A program made the translations under genes and the position numbers. DNA of 64,000 nt from contig NZ_CP017157.1 of the NCBI RefSeq assembly GCF_001729485.1, forward strand, positions 558,001 to 622,000, in the 5' to 3' direction. Below the pieces are notes generated by a model. It searched no databases and was not told where the DNA came from. It worked only from the letters and a program-made list of their open reading frames with translations. This document shows, in pieces, positions 57,567 to 64,000 of this stretch. Position 1 is the stretch's first letter. The number at the start of each line of letters is the position of its first letter. The stretch comes from Streptomyces lydicus (lineage in GTDB: Bacteria; Actinomycetota; Actinomycetes; Streptomycetales; Streptomycetaceae).

Positions 57567-57851
57567 GTGCGGGGCGGGGGCGGGGGTTGACGTGGGGGGG
57601 GCGGCGGTCCGGCCGGGGCGGGGGCTTCGGCGGAGGTGGGGGCGGTCCGGTCGGGGCCGGAGTTCCGGTGGGCGGGATGTGATGTTCAAAATCCGGACGG
57701 GAAATTTTTGAACCGGGGCAAAGCGGGCGCCGCTGCGATTCTCGCAATGCGAAAGATGTAAGCCGAAAGGATTGAATCCAAGGCTGGAGTACGCATTACG
57801 TCTGCGATTGGATGGTGTATTGAGATCCCTGCCGCACTAACTAAGGGTTAG
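57567..57851. other. 285-bp leader of the APC permease with inverted repeats
   Basis: AT-rich for this genome. It contains a near-palindrome TTCAAAAT (57685-57692) / ATTTTTGAA (57704-57712) and an exact TCGCA-A-TGCGA palindrome at 57742-57752. Either could be an operator for the permease gene. No coding frame. Confidence 0.45.
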
Positions 57852-59477
57852 GTGGCGGAGTCTGATCTTCCGGATACGGATACAGCAGCACTTAACGTCC
57901 TGTTCATGGTTCAGGTTGACCCCCGGCCCCAGGCCGGAGACACGGTAACGAGCGTTGCGGCCACCGGCAGCGAGGACGGCACCCGCGGCAAGGGCCTCAG
58001 CGGCAACTCCGTGGGCCTCCTCGGCAGCGCGGTCATCGGCATTTCGACCGTCGCGCCCGTCTACTGCCTCACCTCGACCCTCGGCCCGACGGTCGGCGAG
58101 GTCGGGGTGCAGATGCCCGCCGTCTTCCTCGCGGGCTTCCTGCCGATGCTGCTGGTCGCCTTCGCCTACCGCGAACTCAACAAGGCCGTGCCCGACTGCG
58201 GCACCTCGTTCACCTGGACGGTCAAGGCGTTCGGGCCGCGGGTCGGCTGGATGTGCGGCTGGGGACTGGTGATCGCCACGATCATCGTGCTCTCCAACCT
58301 CGCCGGCGTCGCCACCTCGTTCTTCTACCTGCTGCTCGGCGAACTCACCGGCAGCCAGGCCATCACCGACCTCGACGGCAACCGGGCCGCGCACGTCCTG
58401 ACCTGCCTGGCCTTCATCGCCGTCGCCACCGCCATCAGCTACCGCGGCATGACGGCCACCAAGGGCGTCCAGTACACCCTGGTCGGCCTCCAACTCGCCG
58501 TCCTCGCGGTCTTCGTCGCCATGGCCGTGACCAAGGCGCAGTCCGGCGACCTCGCGGGTTCACTGCACTTCTCCTGGACCTGGCTCGACCCGTTCGCCGT
58601 CCAGTCCTTCTCGGCCTTCACGGCCGGGCTGTCCCTCTCGATCTTCATGTTCTGGGGCTGGGACACCTGCCTCACCGTCAACGAGGAGACCACCGGCAGC
58701 GCGAAGACACCCGGCCGCGCCGCCCTGCTGGCCATGCTCGTACTGATCGGCTCCTACCTCCTCACCGCCGTCGCCTCGCAGATGTTCTCCGGCGTCGGCC
58801 ACAAGGGGACCGGACTCGGCAACCCGGACACCGCCGACAACGTCTTCGCCGCCCTCGCCGACCCCGTCATGGGAACCGTGCTCGGCGTCCTGCTCTTCGT
58901 CGCGGTGCTCGCCTCGGCGGCGGCCAGCCTGCAGACCACCTTCATCCCCGTCGCCCGCACCGTCCTGGCGATGAGCACCTACGAGGCGCTGCCCGCTTCC
59001 TTCGCGAAGATCCACCCGCGGTTCCGCTCCCCGGGCCGGGCCACCATCGCCGCCGGCGTCGCCACCGGCGTCTTCTACGCCGTCATGAGCGTCCTGAGCG
59101 AGAACGTCCTCATCGACACGATCTACGCCCTCGGCCTCATGATCTGCTTCTACTACTCGATCACGGCATTCGCCTGCGCCTGGTTCTTCCGCCGCGAGCT
59201 GCGGAACTCGGCCCGCGACCTGCTCTTCAAGGGCGTCTTCCCCTTCCTGGGCGGACTGCTCCTCGCGGCCGTCTTCGGCAAAACCCTCGCCGACATGTGG
59301 AACCCCGCCTACGGCTCGGGCAGTTCCGTCCTCGGCGTCGGCTCGGTCTTCGTCATCGGCGTGGGCCTGCTCCTGCTGGGCGTCGTCATCATGCTGATCA
59401 CGCGACGCCGGAGCCCCGCCTTCTTCCGCGGCGAGGTACTCACCCGGGCCACGCCGGCGCTAGTGGTGGAGGAGTAG
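57852..59477 (+). CDS. APC-superfamily amino acid/amine permease
   Basis: A 541-residue polytopic protein with about twelve transmembrane segments. The first consensus helix region is GLSGNSVGLLGSAVIGISTVAPVYCLTSTLGP (about residues 48-79), where the broken helix GSAVIGIS-APVY binds substrate in APC carriers. Later LVAFAYRELNKAVPDCGTSFTWTVKAFGPRVGWMCGWGL is the second conserved block. It probably imports an amino acid, amine or related compound. GTG 57852 is the longest start; ATG 57906 (MVQVDPRP) is an alternative without ribosome site. It follows the ALDH by 285 bp of low-GC leader and has no CTGACG operator. Confidence 0.85.
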   Translation: MAESDLPDTDTAALNVLFMVQVDPRPQAGDTVTSVAATGSEDGTRGKGLSGNSVGLLGSAVIGISTVAPVYCLTSTLGPTVGEVGVQMPAVFLAGFLPMLLVAFAYRELNKAVPDCGTSFTWTVKAFGPRVGWMCGWGLVIATIIVLSNLAGVATSFFYLLLGELTGSQAITDLDGNRAAHVLTCLAFIAVATAISYRGMTATKGVQYTLVGLQLAVLAVFVAMAVTKAQSGDLAGSLHFSWTWLDPFAVQSFSAFTAGLSLSIFMFWGWDTCLTVNEETTGSAKTPGRAALLAMLVLIGSYLLTAVASQMFSGVGHKGTGLGNPDTADNVFAALADPVMGTVLGVLLFVAVLASAAASLQTTFIPVARTVLAMSTYEALPASFAKIHPRFRSPGRATIAAGVATGVFYAVMSVLSENVLIDTIYALGLMICFYYSITAFACAWFFRRELRNSARDLLFKGVFPFLGGLLLAAVFGKTLADMWNPAYGSGSSVLGVGSVFVIGVGLLLLGVVIMLITRRRSPAFFRGEVLTRATPALVVEE

Positions 59478-59731
59478 GGGCGGGGCTGGGGAGTTGGGTG
59501 GGGCGGGGCGGGTGGGGCGGACGGTGACGGGGGCGGGAGGGGGAGTGGGGCTTGGGGGGTGTGGGGCTTTGGGGCCCGTCCCCGTCCCCGCCTCCTCCCC
59601 CTTCCCCCCTCCCCCCCCGGGGGGGCCTCCCCCCCCACCCCACCCCTCCACCCCGCACCCCAGCGTCAGCTCCGACGCGGCTCACCCGGCATCAGGGCCC
59701 GCCCCGCCCCGCCTCACGAGCCCGCCCCGCA

Positions 59732-60637
59732 TCACCCCAGCGTCAGTACCGCCTTGCCGCGTATCTCGCGGTTGAGCAGGGCGGTTGCGGTCTTGCCGGC
59801 CTGCTCCCAGTCGGCCACCCGGTCCACGCTCGCCTCCAGGCGTCCCTCCGCGACGAGGTGGACGAGATGGGCGAGGTCGGCTCCCGTGTTGCCGCCGGCC
59901 TGGATGCCGATCAGCCGCAACCGCCCTATGACCAGCTGGTACGGCTCGATCAGCGTCGGCTCACCGGAGGTCGCGCCGATCGAGATGACCGTGCCCTCCG
60001 GAGCCGTCCGCCCGATCAACTTGCCGAGCAGCGAACCGCCGACGTTGTCCAGCACCACGTCCACCGGCTCGTCGAGACCGGCCGGGTCGGTCAGGACATG
60101 GTCCGCCCCGAGCTCGGCCAGGCCCGCGCCGCGCGTCGGGCTGCCGACGAACGCGTACACCTCGGCGCCCGCCTGGTGTGCCAGCTGGACCGCGAACCGC
60201 CCGACCCCACCGGACGCGCCGGTGATCGCGACGCGCTGCCCCGGCCGGACGCCCGCCGTGCGCAGTGCGCGCAGCGCCGTGAGGCCCGCCACCGGCAGCG
60301 CCGCGGCCGCCGTGAAGTCCACCGCGTCGGGAAGCACGGCGAGTTCATCGACGGGGACGGCCCGCAACTCGGCCCAGCCGCCGTTCCAGCTCCAGGTGAT
60401 GACGCGGTCGCCGGGCTTGGGGCCGCGACCGCTCGCGGCGGCCCGCTCGACCACGCCGGCGGCGTCCCAGCCCGGGACCGTGCCCTCGGCGACGTCGTCG
60501 GACTTGGGCAGTTCGCCGTAGTTCAGCGATATCGCGCTGATCCTGACGAGAACTTCGTCGGGCCCGGGCTCGGGGTCGGCGACAGTCCCGAGAGCGAGCC
60601 GGCCGGGCGCTGAGTGATCGACAACAAGGGCACGCAT
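59732..60637 (-). CDS. Zinc-less MDR quinone oxidoreductase-like protein
   Basis: A 301-residue medium-chain reductase lacking the structural-zinc Cys cluster: no Cys follows GDRVITWSWNGGWAEL. The NADPH fold is AITGASGGVGRFAVQLAHQAGAEVYAFVGS (about 137-166), and VDVVLDNVGGSLLGKLIG is typical of quinone oxidoreductase/zeta-crystallin types. ATG 60637 with AGGAGG upstream is preferred over a longer in-frame extension. It would reduce an enone or quinone with NADPH. It is convergent with the permease across a region of long G and C runs. No catabolic operator. Confidence 0.85.
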   Translation of the reverse strand: MRALVVDHSAPGRLALGTVADPEPGPDEVLVRISAISLNYGELPKSDDVAEGTVPGWDAAGVVERAAASGRGPKPGDRVITWSWNGGWAELRAVPVDELAVLPDAVDFTAAAALPVAGLTALRALRTAGVRPGQRVAITGASGGVGRFAVQLAHQAGAEVYAFVGSPTRGAGLAELGADHVLTDPAGLDEPVDVVLDNVGGSLLGKLIGRTAPEGTVISIGATSGEPTLIEPYQLVIGRLRLIGIQAGGNTGADLAHLVHLVAEGRLEASVDRVADWEQAGKTATALLNREIRGKAVLTLG

Positions 60638-60789
60638 CGAAAGCCTCCTGAGGGCCTGCCGGTCTGACGGCCGGGCGGCCTGCTGGTCTGACGGCGCCGC
60701 GCGAGTGCGGCGTGAGGATGTGCAGGACGTAACCGGTGGCTTCCTCCGGTTATTCCGTCGCCCGGCCCCTCCCGGCGGCGCCCGCCGCC

Positions 60790-62313
60790 TCAGCTCCCCC
60801 AGGTCCCCAGGAACACCGGGTTCGTCATGGCTGCCATGGGTCCGGGGAGCCCCGCCGTGGTCGCCGGATGGCGGACTTCCGCGCGTATGTAGGCGGCGTA
60901 GCCCGGAGTGGTCCGCCAGCTGACGGTGCCCTCGCCGGACGGCGGGAGCGGGGCCGTGTACAGCCGTCCCTGGTCGGTGATGAAGGAGACCGCGCACCCG
61001 GGGGCGCCGGTGACCTTGAGCTGCGCGGTGACCTGCGTCGTAGCAGGGACCGCCAGGCGTTCGCCGATTCCGGCGTGCTCGCCGCGCTCACCGGTGACGG
61101 AGAACGCCAGGTCGACCTTCGAGGACTCGGCGATCCAGACCCGGCCCGCCCGTATGCCGTCCTGCAGGGCGCGACGGGAGAGATCGTCGGCGAGCACCAC
61201 CGTCTGCGGCAGGCCGACGACATCCGGATCGCGATGGGCGTCGCTGTGCCCGACGGCCGGCAGCCAGTCGCCGCGTCCGTGGGTGTGCGCCACGAGGGTG
61301 TTGTCCCACTCGGCGAGCGTGACCTCGTCATCGGGCGTGTAGGGGCCGTTCCAGACCTCCACCGCATCGGCGTCGTTGAGCCCGAACTTCCAGTTGCAGC
61401 CGATGCAGGTGGCATGCGGATGCGCCGGGATGACCAGGCCGCCGGCCCGTCGGATGGCGCGGGCGTACTTGCCGAAGGCGTTGTCGCGGGCCCGGTACCG
61501 CCAGTCGATGAAGACGCCGGGGTCGGTGCCCATCGCGACCACGTGCCCGTTGCGGGTGGTGACCTCCTCGCCGGTCAGGATCAGCAGGTCGTCGCCCCAC
61601 AGGCCCTCCCACGCGCGGTGCGAGGAGGTGGTGTTGTGCTCGGAGGTGTTGATGAAGTCCAGGCCGGCGGCGCGGGCCAGCGCGGCGATCTGGGCGGGTG
61701 TGCGCTTGCCGTCGGAGTGGACCGAGTGCAAATGGCTGTCCCCGCGGTACCAGGCGCGTCCGCGGCCACGGGCGCGCTCGGGCGGATGGACAGGTGTCGG
61801 CGTGTGTCCCCGGGGGCCGTACCGCAGGGTGATCGTGACGTCGTAGGACAGGCCCTGCGGCGCGACCGTGTACGGGCCGAGGGCGAGGTGCCAGGTGCCG
61901 GCGTTGACGGGCCCGGGGAGGTAGCCGGGGGTGGCCTCGTCGGCGCGCAGGAAGAACTCCGTCCGCGCCCCGCCCGACCAGCCGCGGAACCCGGCCCCGC
62001 CGAGGTCCGTGCCCCGCTCGTCGAAGATGCCGATGTCGCAGGCGTTCCCGGCGGTGCCTTCGGGGACCGCGGGTCTGTCGTAGCTGTAGGAGACGGCGAT
62101 CTCGCGCACGCCGTGCGGGACGTCGACCGGCAGATAGACGAAGTCCGGCGCCCCCGTGGGCAGATGGCCGGTGACCCGGCGGGTCTGTTCGCCCGGCCCA
62201 CCGCCGGGCTGCCCGGCCGCCGGCGCGGCGTCGGCGAAGCTCACACGTCCGAGCGTAAGCGCGCCCGCCGCGCCGGCAACCGCCGAGAGTTTCAGTACGT
62301 CCCGTCGCTCCAT
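60790..62313 (-). CDS. Tat-exported PHP-domain/CehA-McbA-type metallohydrolase
   Basis: A 507-residue secreted hydrolase. The N-terminus MERRDVLKLSAVAGAAGAL carries a twin-arginine motif followed by a hydrophobic stretch; the mature enzyme begins after about residue 30. A first beta-rich domain (about 45-175, THxP-type FFLRADEATPGYLPG) is followed by a PHP metal-binding domain with GDSHLHSVHSDGKRTPAQIAALARAAGLDF (about 193-222), EHN (about 227-229), IPAHPHATCIGCNWKFG (about 296-312) and VGHSDAHRDP (about 355-364). The CehA/McbA branch includes carbaryl hydrolase, but most members are unassigned phosphoesterases. ATG 62313. Confidence 0.85.
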   Translation of the reverse strand: MERRDVLKLSAVAGAAGALTLGRVSFADAAPAAGQPGGGPGEQTRRVTGHLPTGAPDFVYLPVDVPHGVREIAVSYSYDRPAVPEGTAGNACDIGIFDERGTDLGGAGFRGWSGGARTEFFLRADEATPGYLPGPVNAGTWHLALGPYTVAPQGLSYDVTITLRYGPRGHTPTPVHPPERARGRGRAWYRGDSHLHSVHSDGKRTPAQIAALARAAGLDFINTSEHNTTSSHRAWEGLWGDDLLILTGEEVTTRNGHVVAMGTDPGVFIDWRYRARDNAFGKYARAIRRAGGLVIPAHPHATCIGCNWKFGLNDADAVEVWNGPYTPDDEVTLAEWDNTLVAHTHGRGDWLPAVGHSDAHRDPDVVGLPQTVVLADDLSRRALQDGIRAGRVWIAESSKVDLAFSVTGERGEHAGIGERLAVPATTQVTAQLKVTGAPGCAVSFITDQGRLYTAPLPPSGEGTVSWRTTPGYAAYIRAEVRHPATTAGLPGPMAAMTNPVFLGTWGS

Positions 62314-62486
62314 TTCCGCCCCCCGCGTGTGTGGTGCGAGCCGTCGGTACCGCTGCGCGGCCGGCTCGTTGCGCCGCGTGAAAACTGTTGTACGCGGCTG
62401 TGACGCGGAGGGAAAGGGCTGTGGATAACCGTCGGTCGGTGAGGCAACATGCGGTCACTCACACGCTTGACGGAGGTGTCCACAGC

Positions 62487-63311
62487 ATGCGGATCGCGAC
62501 CACGATCTTCCTGACCGACGAGACCATCCGGCCGGACCGGCTGGCCCGTGAGCTGGAACAGCGCGGATTCGCCGGCCTCTACCTCCCGGAACACACCCAC
62601 ATCCCCGCCAGCCGGGACACCCCCGCGCCCATGGGCGAGCCGCTGCCCCGCGAGTACGGCCGCACCCTCGACCCGTTCATCGCCCTGGGCCAGGCCGCCG
62701 CGGTCACCGAGCGGCTCGCCCTGGGCACCGGCATCACCCTCGTCGCCCAGCACGACCCGGTCGACCTCGCCAAGCAGATCGCGACCCTCGACTTCCTCTC
62801 CGGCGGGCGCTTCACACTCGGCATCGGCTACGGCTGGAACGTCGAGGAGGCCGCCGACCACGGAGTGGAGTGGTCCACCCGGCGCGAGCTGACCCGCGAC
62901 CGGGTGGCCCTGATGCGCGCACTCTGGGCCGACGAACCGACCGCGTACAAAGGGAAATTCGGGTCCGTGCGGGCATCCCTCGCCCACCCCAAACCGGTGA
63001 ACGGCGCGCCCCGCATCCTGCTGGGCGGCGCGGCCGGACCCAAGCTCTTCGGGCAGATCGCCGAGTACGGCGACGGCTGGCTGCCGATCGGCGGCCGGGG
63101 CCTGACGGAGACCGTCCCGGTGCTGCGGCAGGCGTGGTCGGACGCCGGGCGGACGGGCGAGCCGGTCGTGGTGCCCTACGCGGTGGCCCCGTCGCCCGGG
63201 AAGCTGGCCCACTACCGCGAGCTGGGTCTGCGGGAAGTGGTGCTCCAGCTGCCGCCGGCCGGCGAGGCGGAGGTGCTGCGGACGCTGGACGACTTCGCCC
63301 AGTACCTGTGA
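62487..63311 (+). CDS. LLM-class F420-dependent oxidoreductase (TIGR03619-like)
   Basis: A 274-residue luciferase-fold protein: TTIFLTDETIRPDRLARELEQRGFAGLYLPEHTHIPAS (about 5-42), DPFIALGQAAAVTERLALGTGITLVAQHDPVDLAKQIATLDFLSGGRFTLGIGYGW (about 65-120), and LGGAAGPKLFGQIAEYGDGWLPIGGRG. EHTHIP is the active-site loop of the TIGR03619 F420-dependent group. ATG 62487 has GGAGGTG upstream. No CTGACG-N3-CGTCAG copy precedes it, so it appears outside the regulon although it belongs to the same enzyme class as 50944. Confidence 0.85.
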   Translation: MRIATTIFLTDETIRPDRLARELEQRGFAGLYLPEHTHIPASRDTPAPMGEPLPREYGRTLDPFIALGQAAAVTERLALGTGITLVAQHDPVDLAKQIATLDFLSGGRFTLGIGYGWNVEEAADHGVEWSTRRELTRDRVALMRALWADEPTAYKGKFGSVRASLAHPKPVNGAPRILLGGAAGPKLFGQIAEYGDGWLPIGGRGLTETVPVLRQAWSDAGRTGEPVVVPYAVAPSPGKLAHYRELGLREVVLQLPPAGEAEVLRTLDDFAQYL

Positions 63312-63626
63312 CGAGGGAACTGCGGACGGTACCGGTGGCGCCGCCGGCTCGGGCCCCGCAACCGGTGGCGCCGGACCTTCCGCACGCCCCTGGTCGCGGC
63401 CCGGAGCGCGGCGCGCCCTAGGTCCATCGGCGTAAGGCAGGCGCTCCCGGGTCGGTACCGCAGACGGATCCGCGGCCGGCCCCTGCGGACGTAGCGTCGA
63501 AGGTGAAGGACCCGCAGTTCGACGGTCCTCCGGAGATCCGTCAACGGCTCCCGGAGTCGGCGGCCCGGGGCGCTGCGTGCGCGCCCGGTACCGCCCGCAC
63601 CGGACCCCACAGAGCAAGGAGATCCC
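63312..63626. other. 315-bp intergenic region, nothing recognised
   Basis: GC-rich. ACCGGTGGCGCCG occurs twice at 63330-63372. A promoter for the downstream VOC gene must lie here, but no element is convincing by eye. Confidence 0.35.
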
Positions 63627-64000
63627 ATGCCCGGCCTCGACCACACGATCGTGCACAGCACCGACCGTTTCGCCTCCGCCCGTTTCCTGGCCGAGCTCCT
63701 CGACGCGCCCGAACCGAAGGCGTTCGGCCCGTTCGCCGCCCTCAAGCTCGACAACGGCGTGACACTCGACTACGCCGAGCACGTCGCGGGCGGGCGGGAG
63801 TTCGTCCCCACGCACTATGCCTTCCTGGTGACGGAGGAGGAGTTCGACGCGATACTCGGCCGGATCAAGGCCCGCGACCTCCCGTACTGGGCCGACCCGA
63901 TGCACTCCAGGCCGCAGGAGTTCAACACCCACGACGGGGGCCGCGGCCTGTACGTGGACGACCCGGACGGCCACTACATGGAGTTCCTGACCCGTACGTA
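63627..64000 (+). CDS. VOC-family (glyoxalase-fold) protein, 3' end at window edge
   Basis: At least 124 residues of a single VOC domain, beginning LDHTIVHSTDRFASARFLAELLD (about 4-26) and reaching LYVDDPDGHYMEFLTRTY, the usual C-terminal end of the fold with the metal-binding Glu (YMEF). The stop codon is just outside the window. ATG follows AAGGAGATCCC, an excellent ribosome site. Function not predictable. Confidence 0.8.
   Translation, partial: MPGLDHTIVHSTDRFASARFLAELLDAPEPKAFGPFAALKLDNGVTLDYAEHVAGGREFVPTHYAFLVTEEEFDAILGRIKARDLPYWADPMHSRPQEFNTHDGGRGLYVDDPDGHYMEFLTRT

Noticed and set aside
59478..59731. A gene or regulatory RNA in the G-run/C-run region
   Set aside because: It is simple-sequence DNA (runs of up to nine C and seven G) between convergent genes. 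Apart from possible terminator function nothing can be supported.
62420..62428. Single TTATCCACA DnaA box (TGTGGATAA) before the LLM gene
   Set aside because: One isolated 9-mer is not significant in 64 kb.
1..64000. Transposons, prophage, integrated plasmid or tRNA attachment sites
   Set aside because: No transposase, integrase, phage protein, tRNA or paired direct repeats were seen by inspection.

Overview
The window is high-GC actinobacterial DNA, almost certainly from a Streptomyces chromosome. Codon third positions are overwhelmingly G or C, starts are often GTG, neighbouring genes often overlap by GTGA or TGATG, and a recognisable afsK / afsS / afsR group is present. These encode the pleiotropic Ser/Thr kinase, the small HxP-repeat protein and the SARP regulator that control antibiotic production in streptomycetes. 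No rRNA, tRNA, insertion sequence, phage gene or CRISPR array was seen.

Layout. 1-3.2 kb: the end of a membrane kinase, a MepB-family protein and a winged-helix protein. 3.2-14.5 kb: CoA ligase, split acyl-CoA dehydrogenase pair, cyclase-family hydrolase, SDR, acyl-CoA dehydrogenase, alcohol dehydrogenase, MFS carrier and flavin reductase. 14.7-15.9 kb: ECF sigma factor and a membrane partner. 16-20 kb: enoyl-CoA hydratase, NDP-forming CoA ligase and a DUF35 protein. 20-25.2 kb: GNAT, PdxH, FAD monooxygenase, VOC protein, and a macrolide glycosyltransferase behind a short leader peptide. 25.3-30.5 kb: thiolase-like protein, acyl-CoA dehydrogenase, F420-type nitroreductase and a TetR regulator. 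31.3-35.7 kb: afsK, a membrane protein and a lipoprotein. 35.7-42.3 kb: Ech-DUF35-thiolase operon, FadD3-like ligase and an AliA-like ligase. 42.5-46.4 kb: two AfsS-like repeat proteins and afsR. 46.7-57.6 kb: amidohydrolase, XRE regulator, two LLM oxidoreductases, SDR, a second amidohydrolase, a tiny coupled ORF and an aldehyde dehydrogenase. 57.8-64 kb: APC permease, quinone-oxidoreductase-like protein, Tat-exported PHP hydrolase, LLM oxidoreductase and a truncated VOC gene.

The main discovery is a scattered regulon. Sixteen copies of a 15-bp inverted repeat, CTGACGNNNCGTCAG (seven exact, nine with one mismatch), lie between 4.8 and 53 kb. Every one is in the promoter region of a gene of the CoA-thioester/alicyclic catabolism set, and none was found before the housekeeping or developmental genes interleaved with them. 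The genes together look like activation, beta-oxidation-type side-chain removal and ring opening of a steroid- or terpenoid-like carboxylic acid: three AMP-forming and one NDP-forming CoA ligases, heteromeric-type acyl-CoA dehydrogenases, hydratases, Ltp-like thiolases with DUF35 partners, SDRs, F420/flavin enzymes and amidohydrolases. The substrate is not known from sequence. The controlling protein is also unproven; the only TetR-family gene in the window (29803-30450) is a candidate.

Two other systems deserve attention. First, afsR is followed by an AfsS-like protein and then by a second D(N/K)HxP repeat protein that carries a signal peptide. Second, the macrolide glycosyltransferase gene is preceded by an apparently leaderless nine-codon ORF and a 12-bp GC hairpin, the layout of ribosome-mediated attenuation.
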